A stretch of DNA of 64,000 nucleotides, from assembly GCF_001431725.1 (NCBI RefSeq), contig NZ_CP013106.1, positions 3,162,001-3,226,000 of the forward strand, written 5' to 3'. The notes under the pieces were generated by a model. The model worked only from the letters and a program-made list of their open reading frames with translations. It was not told the origin of the DNA and made no database searches. Every line of letters begins with the position of its first letter. The stretch's first letter is position 1. A program made the position numbers and the translations under genes. The stretch is from Halomonas huangheensis. GTDB taxonomy: Bacteria; Pseudomonadota; Gammaproteobacteria; Pseudomonadales; Halomonadaceae. Below are positions 51,776 to 61,502 of the stretch, in pieces.

Positions 51776-54324
51776 TGACCAACAATGAACCCCTCTCTCC
51801 CTCTGCCGATGCCAAGGCGCAGCCGACCCTGATCGTGATCGGCAATGGCATGGTCGGCCACCACCTGGTCGAGCAACTGGTGGAACGTGACGCCAACCGC
51901 CAGTACCGCATTGTGGTCTTTGGCGAGGAACGTCATCTGGCCTACGACCGCGTGCACCTCTCGGAGTACTTCAACGGTCAGGATGCCGAGTCACTGGCAC
52001 TGTCGACCACTGACTACTACGCCGAACACGGCATCGACCTGTATCTCAACGAGACGGTGACCGCCATTGATCGTGAGGCGCGCGAGGTGGTTACCGACAG
52101 TGGCCGCCATCCCTTCGAGCGCCTGGTACTGGCTACCGGCTCCTATCCTTTCGTACCACCGATCCCCGGGAATGACACTGAAGGGTGCCTGGTCTACCGC
52201 ACTCTGGAGGACCTGGATGCCATCCGTAGCGCCGCTGCCCATGCCACTACCGGCGTTGTCGTAGGCGGCGGTTTATTGGGGCTTGAGGCCGCCAATGCTC
52301 TGCGCGGCCTCGACCTCGATACGGCAGTGGTCGAGTTTGCTCCACGCCTGATGCCGATGCAGGTCGATGACCAGGGCGGCGAGTTGCTGCGTGAAAAGAT
52401 CGAAGGCCTTGGGGTTCAGGTACTGACCGAACGGGCCACTCAGCGCATAGAGCCCGGCCAGGCCAGTCGCCTGCGTATGGTGTTCCAGGATGACAAGGTG
52501 CTGGAGACCGATCTGATCGTGTTCTCTGCAGGTATTCGTCCCCGCGACCAACTGGCCCGTGACTGCGGTCTGGAAATCGGCGAGCGCGGTGGTGTGGTGA
52601 TCGACGACCACTGCCTGACCAGCGATCCGGCGATTCTCGCGGTTGGCGAGGTAGCACTGTGGAGCAACAGTATCTTCGGTCTGGTGGCGCCGGGCTACCA
52701 GATGGCCAGAGCCGCTGCCCATACTCTGACCCATGGTGACGTCACCTTCCGTGGTGCTGATATGAGCACCAAGCTCAAGTTGATGGGGGTCGATGTCGGA
52801 GCCATCGGTGATGCGCATGGCGATCACACGCCCGGCGCCAGACAATTTCGCTACTTCGACCAGCTCAAGCAGGTCTATCGCAAGCTGGTGGTTTCCAGTG
52901 ATGGTCGCCAACTGTTGGGCGCCATGCTGGTTGGTGACAACAGCGCCTACGATACGCTGATGCAGTACTTCGCCAATGGCCTGACGCTACCCGATGACCC
53001 GGCCTCGCTGATCCTGCCGCATAGCGAGGGCGCACCGACGATGGGCCCGGATGCACTACCTGATACCGCCACCATCTGCTCCTGCCACAACGTCACCAAG
53101 GGCGCGATCAGTTCGGCTATCGATGCCGGCTGCACCGATATAGGCGTACTCAAGGGCGAAACTCGAGCCAGCACTGGCTGTGGTGGCTGTGCAGCATTGC
53201 TCAAGAGCGTCTTCGACCATGAGCTTTCGTCACGCGGCATGGAAGTCGACACCGCCCTCTGCGAACATTTCGCGCATACCCGGAAGGAGCTCTACGACAT
53301 TGTGCGCGTCGAAGGCATCAAGACCTTCAGCGACCTGATGGAAAAACACGGCAAGCACCAGCATGACGGCGCCCCCTGCCTTGGATGCGACATCTGCAAG
53401 CCGGCAGTCGCGTCGATTCTTGCTTCGTGCTTCAACGAGCCGATCACCAATGCCGCGCATATTCCGTTGCAGGACACCAATGACACCTTCATGGCCAATA
53501 TGCAGAAGAACGGCACCTATTCGGTCGTGCCGCGTATTCCTGGTGGTGAAATCACCCCCGACAAGCTGATCGTTCTGGGTGAAGTGGGTCGCAAGTACAA
53601 CCTCTACACCAAGGTCACCGGCGGACAGCGCATCGATCTTTTCGGCGCACGCCTCGAGGATCTGCCATCAATCTGGGGCGAGCTGATCGCCGCCGGCTTC
53701 GAGACTGGGCATGCCTACGGCAAGTCGACACGCACGGTGAAGTCCTGTGTCGGCAGCACCTGGTGCCGTTATGGCGTGCAGGACAGTGTTGGCATGGCAA
53801 TTCGCCTGGAGAACCGCTACAAGGGGCTTCGCTCGCCCCACAAACTCAAGTTCGCAGTGTCAGGCTGTACCCGTGAATGTGCCGAGGCACAGAGTAAGGA
53901 CATCGGCGTGATCGCCACCGAGCATGGCTGGAACCTCTATATCTGTGGTAACGGCGGCATGCGCCCTCGCCATGCAGAGCTGTTCGCCACCGACCTCGAT
54001 GACGAGGCGCTGATCCGCACCATCGACCGGGTGCTGATGTTCTATGTACGCACCGCCGACCGCCTGCAGCGTACCTCGGTGTGGCGAGAAAGCCTCGAAG
54101 GCGGTCTCGACTACCTCAAGGACGTGATTCTCGATGACAGCCTCAATCTCGGAGAGGAACTCGACCACCAGATGCAGGTGGTGATCGACAACTACGAATG
54201 CGAGTGGGCCAATGCCCTCTCCGACCCAGAGAAGCTCAAGCGTTTCCGCAGTTTCGTCAACGACGAGCGCCCCGACCCGGACATCATCGTCACCGAAGAG
54301 CGCGGCCAACTCAGGCCCGCCTGA
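51772..54324 (+). CDS. nirB: Nitrite reductase [NAD(P)H], large subunit
   Basis: Reduces nitrite to ammonium with siroheme, [4Fe-4S], FAD and a [2Fe-2S] centre. The 850-residue protein has an FAD domain (TLIVIGNGMVGHHLVEQLVER), a NAD-binding motif (VVVGGGLLGLEAANAL, about residue 161), a BFD-like [2Fe-2S] domain (ATICSCHNVTKGA...STGCGGCAALLKS, about residues 430-480) and a siroheme/[4Fe-4S] region with CVGSTWC (about residue 658) and SGCTRECAEAQ (about 697). It overlaps the preceding reductase gene by four bases and is followed by nirD. Confidence 0.96.
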   Translation: MMTNNEPLSPSADAKAQPTLIVIGNGMVGHHLVEQLVERDANRQYRIVVFGEERHLAYDRVHLSEYFNGQDAESLALSTTDYYAEHGIDLYLNETVTAIDREAREVVTDSGRHPFERLVLATGSYPFVPPIPGNDTEGCLVYRTLEDLDAIRSAAAHATTGVVVGGGLLGLEAANALRGLDLDTAVVEFAPRLMPMQVDDQGGELLREKIEGLGVQVLTERATQRIEPGQASRLRMVFQDDKVLETDLIVFSAGIRPRDQLARDCGLEIGERGGVVIDDHCLTSDPAILAVGEVALWSNSIFGLVAPGYQMARAAAHTLTHGDVTFRGADMSTKLKLMGVDVGAIGDAHGDHTPGARQFRYFDQLKQVYRKLVVSSDGRQLLGAMLVGDNSAYDTLMQYFANGLTLPDDPASLILPHSEGAPTMGPDALPDTATICSCHNVTKGAISSAIDAGCTDIGVLKGETRASTGCGGCAALLKSVFDHELSSRGMEVDTALCEHFAHTRKELYDIVRVEGIKTFSDLMEKHGKHQHDGAPCLGCDICKPAVASILASCFNEPITNAAHIPLQDTNDTFMANMQKNGTYSVVPRIPGGEITPDKLIVLGEVGRKYNLYTKVTGGQRIDLFGARLEDLPSIWGELIAAGFETGHAYGKSTRTVKSCVGSTWCRYGVQDSVGMAIRLENRYKGLRSPHKLKFAVSGCTRECAEAQSKDIGVIATEHGWNLYICGNGGMRPRHAELFATDLDDEALIRTIDRVLMFYVRTADRLQRTSVWRESLEGGLDYLKDVILDDSLNLGEELDHQMQVVIDNYECEWANALSDPEKLKRFRSFVNDERPDPDIIVTEERGQLRPA

Positions 54325-54413
54325 AACAGCGCTTTGGTACTGCTCCGAATGGGCTGGCCACTGGCCAGTCACCCGAACCACCAGGATTTCCAGAACAACC
54401 AGGGAGCTCTCCC

Positions 54414-54788
54414 ATGACCACCGCCACCGCAGAAGCACCGACCATGCCCCAGACCTGGCAAACGCTATGCACCAGGGCCGACCTGGTTGCCCACTCCGGC
54501 ATCGCCGCCTGCCTCGAGACCCATGAAGGGCTCCTCCAACTGGCAATCTTCTATCTGCCCGGTCACGACACCGAGCTCTATGCCATCGACCATCACGATC
54601 CCTTTTCCGATACCAACGTCATCGCTCGCGGCATCATCGGCGACATCAAGGGCGAGCCGGTCGTGGCCTCGCCGCTCTTCAAGCAGCACTTCAGGTTGAG
54701 CGATGGACAATGCGTGGAAGACGAGCACGTGAAACAGCGTACCTGGTCGGTGCGTCTCGACGGCGACGAGGTGATGATAAGGGTATGA
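54414..54788 (+). CDS. nirD: Nitrite reductase small subunit
   Basis: The 124-residue protein has the NirD Rieske-like fold (QTWQTLCTRADLVAHSGIAACLETHEGLLQLAIF; DHHDPFSDTNVIARGIIGDIKGEPVVASPLFKQHF). NirD proteins share the Rieske fold but usually lack the cluster ligands, and no CxH..CxxH pair is seen here. The ATG at 54414 follows AGGGAG. It is the last gene of the operon, 89 bases after nirB. Confidence 0.92.
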   Translation: MTTATAEAPTMPQTWQTLCTRADLVAHSGIAACLETHEGLLQLAIFYLPGHDTELYAIDHHDPFSDTNVIARGIIGDIKGEPVVASPLFKQHFRLSDGQCVEDEHVKQRTWSVRLDGDEVMIRV

Positions 54789-54826
54789 CCCTCGTTGCGT
54801 ATGTCGACTGGCCGCTTGGCCCATCC

Positions 54827-54862
54827 GTGCCCCGCGCCTCCTTGCGTCAGGCGCGGTGGCAC
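54827..54862. terminator. Bidirectional terminator between nirD and the racemase gene
   Basis: GTGCC and CGCGCC pair with GGCGCG and GGCAC, with a two-base bulge, around an 11-base loop that includes the racemase stop codon. Both convergent operons end here. Confidence 0.65.
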
Positions 54863-55533
54863 CCCGCATGCTCCGTGACGTAACGCAGCGCCTCGCTGAA
54901 ACCATCCATCACCTCGAGGCCGTAACGAGCCTCGAGTTCCACTGCCCTGCCCGCGAAGGCGCCCGACCCAAGTACGATGGCCGTGGCACCGTGCCGGATT
55001 GCGTCCTGAATATGCAGGTTCAAGCGGGCTTCGGCCTGCTCGGTCCGGGCAGCCGTGTCGGTGACGCCGATACCGGTCGCCACTACCGTGCAGCCATCGG
55101 CCAGCCCGTAGCCTGCACTCAACGCCTCGATGGTGGGCACCGCCTCCTCGAAGGTAGTGATGACCCTGAACGGACCGCCGGTGGCATGGGCATAGCGGAT
55201 GCCCGCCTCGGCGAGACTGATCACCGGCGCCCGGGTCAGCGCACGGATCTCGTCGATGGCGATGTCATCGAAACAGGCGAGGATGTAGCCCGCGAAGCCC
55301 TCCCCCATACGCTCATGGATCAACGCGAGCACCTGCCGGCCGGCTTCGACCTTGTCCGCTGCGCTCTCGATAGCGAACGGTCCCGCTGCAGGACTGGTGA
55401 CTTCGGTGACGATGCCGGGCGGCGTCGACGCCCGCATCACCTCCCGTACCCCCTCCGTCACCTTGGCGTTGGTGTTGGGGTTGATCACCAGAAATCGCGT
55501 TGTTTTCCACTTTGGATTGCCTGAGTGAATCAT
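54847..55533 (-). CDS. Aspartate/glutamate (hydantoin) racemase family protein
   Basis: The 228-residue protein belongs to the Asp/Glu/hydantoin racemase family. Two catalytic Cys are expected: the first is at YILACFDDIAIDEI; the second position (about residue 190, VLGSGAFAG) reads GSGAF, without Cys, which would be unusual for a two-Cys racemase. It may therefore be a decarboxylase or an altered racemase. It overlaps the TRAP permease by one base and is the last gene of that operon. Its role in catabolising the imported compound is inferred. Confidence 0.82.
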   Translation of the reverse strand: MIHSGNPKWKTTRFLVINPNTNAKVTEGVREVMRASTPPGIVTEVTSPAAGPFAIESAADKVEAGRQVLALIHERMGEGFAGYILACFDDIAIDEIRALTRAPVISLAEAGIRYAHATGGPFRVITTFEEAVPTIEALSAGYGLADGCTVVATGIGVTDTAARTEQAEARLNLHIQDAIRHGATAIVLGSGAFAGRAVELEARYGLEVMDGFSEALRYVTEHAGCHRA

Positions 55534-56840
55534 CAGCGCCCCGCCACCAGGTCAGGCAGCCACATCACGATACCGGGCCACACCATGATGGTCAGAGTGA
55601 ACAGCGCCATGATGATGACGAATGGGAAGGAGCCCCAGATCACGTCATTGAAGCTGCCACCGTCCTTGCGCACGCCCTGCACCACGAAGAGATTCATACC
55701 CACCGGCGGAGTGATCAGCGCAATCTCGCACATCAGTACGATGAAGATCCCGAACCAGATGGGATCGACGCCCACCGCCACTACCATCGGTACGGTGATC
55801 GGTACGGTCAGCACCAGCATCGACATGGCATCCATGAAGGTTCCGAGAAGCATATAGAACACCAGCAGCAACAACAGCAGTCCGAGCTGGCCGAGCCCGA
55901 AGGAGGTCACCCACTGCGTCAGCGCCTGGGTGACACCCAGCATCGAGATGGTGACGTTGAGCAGCAAGGCACACATCAACACGATGATCACCATACCGGT
56001 GGTCTTGGCCGCATGCAGCGAGCAATGCACCAGCAGCTCCCGGCTCAGTTTGCCGCCGCAGACGATAAAGGCCAGAGCGATCACCACTCCGAGGGCAGCA
56101 GACTCGGTAGGTGTCGCCAATCCCCCATAGATGCTGCCCATCACCACCCCGAAGATGATCACCGGCGGAATCAGGTGCCTGGACATCGCCAGCTTTTCGG
56201 AGAGCGGCAGATCGACCTCGACCAACGGTTCCTGGCCTGACCGGCTGTAGGCTAAGAACAGGTAGGCGGAGAAGAGCAGGGCCAGCGTAATGCCAGGAAT
56301 CAGCCCGGCGGCGAATAGCTGGCTGACGGACGTGTTGGCCAGTTGCCCGTACACCAGCAGGTTGATGCTGGGTGGAATCAGAATCCCCAGGGTACCGCCG
56401 GCAGCGAGCGAGCCAAGCGACAGGCGAACCGGATAGCGATAGCGCTGTAGCGCTGGTAGGGAGATGGTACCGACGGTGGCCGCCGTAGCCACCGACGAGC
56501 CCGACGTGGCGGAGAACAGCGTGCAGGTCGCAATGTTGGTGTGCAACAAGCCGCCCGGCAGTCGGTTGAACCACACCACCAGCGCACTGTACATGCGGTC
56601 GGCGATCCCCCCTCGCAACAGCAGTTCCCCCAGCAGCATGAACAGGGGAATGGCCAGCATGGAGGGGCTGTTCAGGCTGCTCCACACCACGCCGCCCATC
56701 ATGTCCACCATCGGCGTTCCATGCATCAGGTAACCGCCTGCCACGCCCACGGACAGAATGGCGACTGCCACGGGCAGACCCAGCAACATCAGGCCGAGCA
56801 TGACCAGAAAGGCAGCGATGATGACCGGAATGTCCATCAA
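55533..56840 (-). CDS. TRAP transporter large permease subunit (DctM)
   Basis: The 435-residue protein has about 12 hydrophobic segments and DctM motifs (LGLPVAVAILSVGVAGGYLMHG; TSGSSVATAATVGTISLPALQRYRYPVRLSLGSLAAGGTLGILIPPSI). It transports the solute together with DctQ, driven by an ion gradient. It overlaps dctQ by four bases (ATGA) and the racemase by one base. Confidence 0.95.
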   Translation of the reverse strand: MMDIPVIIAAFLVMLGLMLLGLPVAVAILSVGVAGGYLMHGTPMVDMMGGVVWSSLNSPSMLAIPLFMLLGELLLRGGIADRMYSALVVWFNRLPGGLLHTNIATCTLFSATSGSSVATAATVGTISLPALQRYRYPVRLSLGSLAAGGTLGILIPPSINLLVYGQLANTSVSQLFAAGLIPGITLALLFSAYLFLAYSRSGQEPLVEVDLPLSEKLAMSRHLIPPVIIFGVVMGSIYGGLATPTESAALGVVIALAFIVCGGKLSRELLVHCSLHAAKTTGMVIIVLMCALLLNVTISMLGVTQALTQWVTSFGLGQLGLLLLLLVFYMLLGTFMDAMSMLVLTVPITVPMVVAVGVDPIWFGIFIVLMCEIALITPPVGMNLFVVQGVRKDGGSFNDVIWGSFPFVIIMALFTLTIMVWPGIVMWLPDLVAGR

Positions 56841-57406
56841 TTTTCTCCCTCACGTTTTTCCAGATCGCTCAACTCGGCGTCCAACTCGTCCTGGGTAGAG
56901 CCAGGGCCGAACTGGCCAATGAGCGTGCTCCAGTCACGCTTGATCAGCAGCAGCAGAGCCTTGAAGGAAAGCACTACCGCGGCGAGGACAAAGGTGGACA
57001 TCGCCACCAGCCATACCGTCTGTGGATAGATCAGGGGCGTGCCCCATGGCGTTTGGGCGATGGAACGATAGAGTTGGGTCTCGAGCACCGTCTGCACGGT
57101 AAAGTACAGCAGAAAGGCCGCCATTAGCCCCATGGAGAGAGTCGCCAGGGCATTGAGCACGGCCTGCACGGAACTCGGCAGGTGCATGTGCAGCAGGTTG
57201 ATGCGGATGTGCGCTTGCTCGACCATGGCCACGCAGAAGGCCAGCGGTGCAGCGATGGCGATGGCGTAACCGCCCAGTTCGTCGACACCGCCCATGGAGA
57301 GCGAAAAAAACTTGCGAATCAGAGTTTCCAGGGTGATCAGCAGCGCCAGGAGAATCATCATCGCGCCGAACAGCCCTCCCAGAAAACGCGCATAGGCCTT
57401 CATCAT
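56837..57406 (-). CDS. TRAP transporter small permease subunit (DctQ)
   Basis: The 189-residue protein has four hydrophobic segments typical of DctQ (FLGGLFGAMMILLALLITLETLIRKFFSLSMGGVDELGGYAIAIAAPLAFCVAM). It pairs with DctM. It begins 15 bases after the binding-protein gene. Confidence 0.92.
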   Translation of the reverse strand: MMKAYARFLGGLFGAMMILLALLITLETLIRKFFSLSMGGVDELGGYAIAIAAPLAFCVAMVEQAHIRINLLHMHLPSSVQAVLNALATLSMGLMAAFLLYFTVQTVLETQLYRSIAQTPWGTPLIYPQTVWLVAMSTFVLAAVVLSFKALLLLIKRDWSTLIGQFGPGSTQDELDAELSDLEKREGEN

Positions 57407-57420
57407 TGACTCCCTCCGTC

Positions 57421-58458
57421 TCAGAGGCCAAGTTTCTGGCCGACGGTCTCGCGCCAGACGGCTTCACAATCGTCAGCGACGGCATTGCACTGATCCGCCC
57501 AGACCGGCAGCGAGACATCCTCGACGGCAGCGCTGACCACGGCCAGATCCTCTTTGGAGACCGGCACTTCGGTCAGCGCGTAAGGCTGACCATATTCGCA
57601 GGGTGTCTGCCCGGTGTTGCAGCGCATGGCATCTTCGTAGAGTGCCTCGGAGTACTCCCAGATCTGATCACTCAGATCGGCGATGGCCCCTTCCAGAGCG
57701 TCCTGCTGCTCTGCCGAAAGGCGGTTCCAGGTATCCAGGTTGATTGCATAACCGTTTATCGCGAGCTGCAGGGCAATCGGCAGCACGGTGCTGGTGGCTT
57801 CAGGCCAACCACCAGAATTGGCCGATGCGGGGCCAGTGATGGCGCAGTCCACCACTCCGCGGGCAAGCGACTGCTGAACGTCACCGAACGGCATCGAAAT
57901 ACCCGTTGCCCCCAGTCCATCCACGAAGTTGGCGGCGCTCTGGTCACCGACCCGCACACGTAACCCTTGCAGATCGCTCAAGCCACCGATTTCCTCGCTG
58001 CAGAACACGACCTGCGGGCCAGCCGGCCATACGCCGAGCAGCTTGGCATTGAAGTTCTGCTGCAGGCGGGAGTCGACATAGTCATAAAAAGCGGCCACGT
58101 TTTCGCGACCCACTTCAAAGCTGGTATTCAGTCCGGTCAGGTCCAGTCCCAGGATGGAGGGTTCATCTCGACTCACCTGCGGTCCCCGCAGGGAAACGAT
58201 GTCGAACAGCCCCGAGCTCAGCACGCGCAAGCCATCGGTATCGGGAACGCCTGCCACGTCCACCGGCAGGTACTGAGCGTCGACCTCCAACCCCGTATGC
58301 TCGGCCAGCGATTCGAAGAAAGGACGCTCCTTTTGCTGAGCAATCAACCCGGAGCCGACAGGCTGACCCAGCACCTTCAGGGAGAACGACTCCGCCTGAA
58401 CAGCGGAAGCCATCAGAGTCGCGGCGGCGGTGGTAACAAGCGCGGTACGTTTCAGCAT
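57421..58458 (-). CDS. TRAP transporter solute-binding protein (DctP family)
   Basis: The 345-residue protein has a signal peptide (LVTTAAATLMASAVQA-E) and a DctP-family domain with the conserved Arg that binds the carboxylate of the ligand (GLRVRVGDQSAANFVDGLGATGISMPFGDVQQSLARGVVDCAITGPASA). The ATG at 58458 has AGGAA upstream. The presence of several Cys near the C terminus (MRCNTGQTPCEYG; DQCNAVADDCEAVW) suggests periplasmic disulfides. Substrate probably an amino- or hydroxy-carboxylate, given the racemase. Confidence 0.92.
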   Translation of the reverse strand: MLKRTALVTTAAATLMASAVQAESFSLKVLGQPVGSGLIAQQKERPFFESLAEHTGLEVDAQYLPVDVAGVPDTDGLRVLSSGLFDIVSLRGPQVSRDEPSILGLDLTGLNTSFEVGRENVAAFYDYVDSRLQQNFNAKLLGVWPAGPQVVFCSEEIGGLSDLQGLRVRVGDQSAANFVDGLGATGISMPFGDVQQSLARGVVDCAITGPASANSGGWPEATSTVLPIALQLAINGYAINLDTWNRLSAEQQDALEGAIADLSDQIWEYSEALYEDAMRCNTGQTPCEYGQPYALTEVPVSKEDLAVVSAAVEDVSLPVWADQCNAVADDCEAVWRETVGQKLGL

Positions 58459-58574
58459 GATCGTTTCCTGCAAGTGAGCACCCTACCCGGCTTTTCCAGG
58501 CCGGAGAAGGCGAGCGATTACGGTCGCGGTTCACCGCTTGTTCCCTAAGCAGTACTTAGCCATGTCGATTCACA

Positions 58575-58598
58575 TTTCATTTGGCAAGTAACATGAAA
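58575..58598. promoter_or_regulatory. Inverted repeat upstream of the TRAP operon, possible RpiR operator
   Basis: TTTCAT and ATGAAA are separated by 12 bases. The half-sites are similar to those of the repeat in front of the RpiR-type gene, which makes a shared regulator plausible. It lies 117 bases before the binding-protein start. Confidence 0.45.
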
Positions 58599-58732
58599 CC
58601 TTAGTTTCTCAATAAGCTCTATTCCGTAAGACTTTGGTGGGAGAGGGAGTGAGACACTCGGACAGGCACAGCGGTACTCCGGCCATGCCCAATGGGTGGC
58701 CAGTGCATCAAGAAAATACCGACAATGAGGTA

Positions 58733-59581
58733 TTACAACTCTTCGAGGCGCTCGTTGAGAGTTTCGATCCGGCGTAGCCGGTGACGCGAGCCCTCACCCG
58801 CCAGTTCGATGGTACGCATCGCCAGCAGATGGCAGAGCGCCATCACCGAGGTATGGTTGAACAACGGCCCGGCCGCCCGGCTATGGCAACGGAAGTGCCA
58901 GGTCGCAATGGGCTCGGGCTCCACCCCCTCGTCGGTGACATAGAGCAGCCGGGCTCCACGCTCCCTGGCGTAGGCGAGGATCTGCCCGGTGATTGCCACC
59001 CGGCGACGCAGCCCGAAGACAATCACACAATCCTGCGTGCCAAAATTGACCAGATGCTCGCCCAGCGTTTCGCCACCGCCGGGAAGACTGACGACTTCCT
59101 CGACCACCTGGGCAAGCTGCCAGCGCAGATAGTCGGCGAAGGGGTGGCTGGCGCGGAAACCAATCACCCAGGTCTTGCGCGCGTCGAGGATGGCCTGCGC
59201 CACCGTATCGACCTCCGCCTGGGGAATCGCCGCAAAGGTGCGTTCGAGGTTCTCCTTGCCCAGTTCCAGGTTGCCGGTCAAGGAGGCTTCGCCCTGCTCG
59301 TCACTGGACAGCGTCAGGAACAGCCGCGAGCCTGTCTGCTGCTCGTCCCGGGCGTGCTTTCGCGCCGCTTCATAGCTCTCGTAACCCAGCCGGCGCACGA
59401 AACGCGACACCGTCGCCTTGGAAACATTGGCGAACCTGGCCAGTTCCTGAGCATCGTAGCTCGCCAACTCGCCAGGGAAATCGCATACGAACTCCCCCAG
59501 CCGGCGCTCAGCCGGATGCAGCGAGGGCAGCGCGTTACGCACCCGTGAAAGGAAGGAACGTTGCTGGGAGGATTTGGACAT
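58733..59581 (-). CDS. MurR/RpiR-family transcriptional regulator
   Basis: The 282-residue protein has an RpiR helix-turn-helix (LHPAERRLGEFVCDFPGELASYDAQELARFANVSKATVSRFVRRLG, about residues 20-65) and a C-terminal SIS sugar-isomerase-like ligand domain (QDCVIVFGLRR). The ATG at 59581 has AGGAG six bases upstream; the long in-frame extension to 59902 is not used. It is transcribed towards the TRAP operon with about 270 bases between, and probably controls it. Confidence 0.92.
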   Translation of the reverse strand: MSKSSQQRSFLSRVRNALPSLHPAERRLGEFVCDFPGELASYDAQELARFANVSKATVSRFVRRLGYESYEAARKHARDEQQTGSRLFLTLSSDEQGEASLTGNLELGKENLERTFAAIPQAEVDTVAQAILDARKTWVIGFRASHPFADYLRWQLAQVVEEVVSLPGGGETLGEHLVNFGTQDCVIVFGLRRRVAITGQILAYARERGARLLYVTDEGVEPEPIATWHFRCHSRAAGPLFNHTSVMALCHLLAMRTIELAGEGSRHRLRRIETLNERLEEL

Positions 59582-59997
59582 GCCCGCTCCTGAAATCACA
59601 GTTTCATGCATGATGGGCACAGCCGCCACGCATCGCAACAAGAAAGCGCATCGGATCGGGTTACCTCGTCGACACTCTCCATATCGTTGACGCTCCCCTA
59701 CTTGCACACTTGACGATATCGTCCATGCTAAGAAAACAGCCGACTTCGCCCTTGCAGCATTTGTGTCATGGTCCATGCTGATAAGTGACAGGGGCACTGA
59801 TTGCCCCTTTCCAGGGTCAAAGGAGTAGGCCAAAGGACTGTCTCCCCGACCCCACCCCGCCACATACCAGAGAAAAGGAGGATTCCCCAGCGCACACGAC
59901 ACCCACAGGCTGTCACATCCCTGACATCTTCCGCTGACAGTGTCGACATCGTGGCGTCATGTTGACGCCCAAGGTGACAATCAGGAGAGCTGTGCCG
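59582..59997. other. Gap between the RpiR-type and phoH genes
   Basis: No gene is seen in these 416 bases. TGAAA-N6-TTTCA (59591-59606) lies just before the RpiR-type start and could be an autoregulatory operator. A terminator-like stem AGGGGCA/TGCCCCT with loop CTGAT lies at 59790-59808. The phoH promoter must be in the right part but was not identified. Confidence 0.6.
59591..59606. promoter_or_regulatory. Palindromic operator candidate TGAAA-N6-TTTCA before the RpiR gene
   Basis: TGAAATCACAGTTTCA has inverted TGAAA/TTTCA arms, a form common for RpiR-family binding sites. It overlaps the ribosome-binding region of the gene. Confidence 0.5.
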
Positions 59998-61401
59998 ATG
60001 GTACGCATCGACAAGAAGGCCACCCGACTGTACGTGCTGGACACTAATGTCCTGATCCACGACCCCGCTGCGCTTTATCAGTTCGATGAGCATGAAGTGG
60101 TTATCCCCATGACCGTGCTCGAGGAGTTGGACAAGCACAAGAACGGAATTCGCGAAATTGCCCGCACCGCCCGGCAAGTCAGCCGGACCCTCTCTGATCT
60201 CACATCCAATGTGGATATCGCTCAGATTCGCCAAGGCATACCGATCAAGCGCGCCGCTGGCCCCGAAGGGCGCTTGCGCCTGCTCTGCTACAGCGACCTG
60301 ACGGCTCCCGACAACCTTGATGATACACCCGACAACCGCCTGCTCGGCGAGACCTGTCGCTTGCGTGATGAACGTCCCGATGCCTCGGTGATTCTGGTCA
60401 CCAAGGACATCAACTTGCGCGTCAAGGCCGCCGCCCTCGGCGTGCCGGTAGAGGATTATCTGACCGATCGCGCCTTCGACGATTCCGATGTGATGACCGA
60501 TGGCGTCAAGGTGTATCCGGATGCTGGCCATGATCTATGGGAAGCTCTGGCCATGGACGTCAAGGTCGAACGCGACCATGACCGGGTGATCTATCGCCTC
60601 ACTGGCGATATTCCTCAGGACTGGCATCTTGGCATGCTGGTGGCGGATCATCAGCAGGAAGCCAGCTTCGAGGCCATTGTGCGCGAGATAGCTCCGAATC
60701 GTGCCACCCTGGAGCTGCTCACCAACTATCGGCACGGCGCCAGCGTATGGGGGGTACACGCCCACGACAGCCGTCAGAACTTTACCCTCAACCTGTTGAT
60801 GGATGATGACATTGACCTGGTCACCGTGGCTGGCAGCGCAGGTACCGGCAAGACCTTCATGACCCTTGCTGCCGCCTTCCAACAGACTCTCGACAGCAAA
60901 CGCTTCGAGCGTATCGTGTTTACCCGGGCGCCCATTTCGATGAGTGAGGACATCGGCTTTCTGCCCGGCACCGAAGAGGAGAAGATGTCTCCATGGATGG
61001 GTGCATTCCATGACAACATGGATAACCTGCTCCGCGATGAGCATGACGGTAGCTCTACCTGGAACCAGGACGCGACCCGTCAGTTACTCGGTTCAAGGGT
61101 GCAGATCCGCGCTCCAGGCTTCATGCGTGGCCGTACCCTCAATGACACCTTCCTGATCATTGACGAGGCACAGAACTTCACTCCCAAGCAGCTCAAGAGC
61201 CTGGTAACCCGCGCCGGGCGCAACACCAAGATCGTCTGTCTGGGCAATGTCGGCCAGATCGACACTCCATACCTCACCGCCAATACCTGCGGCATGGCTG
61301 CTCTAGTGCAGAATTTCAAGAACTGGCCTCATGGGGGGCATGTCACCCTGCAGAGTGTCGAGCGTTCACGTCTCGCACTGGCCGGTGAAGAACTTCTCTA
61401 G
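59998..61401 (+). CDS. phoH: PhoH2-type protein: PIN domain plus PhoH ATPase
   Basis: The 467-residue protein has an N-terminal PIN RNase-like domain (LYVLDTNVLIHDPAALYQFDEHEVVIPMTVLEELDKHKNG) with acidic residues that could coordinate metal, and a C-terminal PhoH ATPase (Walker A GSAGTGKTF, Walker B LIIDEAQN). Such PIN-PhoH proteins are RNA-processing helicase/ribonucleases in relatives. The ATG at 59998 follows AGGAGA at about ten bases; the open frame from 59959 is not supported. A strong terminator follows. Confidence 0.92.
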   Translation: MVRIDKKATRLYVLDTNVLIHDPAALYQFDEHEVVIPMTVLEELDKHKNGIREIARTARQVSRTLSDLTSNVDIAQIRQGIPIKRAAGPEGRLRLLCYSDLTAPDNLDDTPDNRLLGETCRLRDERPDASVILVTKDINLRVKAAALGVPVEDYLTDRAFDDSDVMTDGVKVYPDAGHDLWEALAMDVKVERDHDRVIYRLTGDIPQDWHLGMLVADHQQEASFEAIVREIAPNRATLELLTNYRHGASVWGVHAHDSRQNFTLNLLMDDDIDLVTVAGSAGTGKTFMTLAAAFQQTLDSKRFERIVFTRAPISMSEDIGFLPGTEEEKMSPWMGAFHDNMDNLLRDEHDGSSTWNQDATRQLLGSRVQIRAPGFMRGRTLNDTFLIIDEAQNFTPKQLKSLVTRAGRNTKIVCLGNVGQIDTPYLTANTCGMAALVQNFKNWPHGGHVTLQSVERSRLALAGEELL

Positions 61402-61446
61402 CGCAATATTCAACGCATACGGCGCCTTACGATAGGCCTCAAACAG

Positions 61447-61479
61447 CACAGCCCCCGGTCATCACGACCGGGGGCTGTG
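61447..61479. terminator. Terminator after phoH, shared with the zinc-ribbon gene
   Basis: CACAGCCCCCGGTC pairs perfectly over 14 bases with GACCGGGGGCTGTG around ATCAC, 45 bases after the phoH stop and 23 bases before the convergent stop. Confidence 0.85.
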
Positions 61480-61502
61480 TATTCAGTGCCGCGCTATCAC
61501 GC

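Noticed and set aside
59959..59997. Longer N terminus of PhoH
   Set aside because: No ribosome-binding site at 59959, and the extra residues precede the normal start of the PIN domain.
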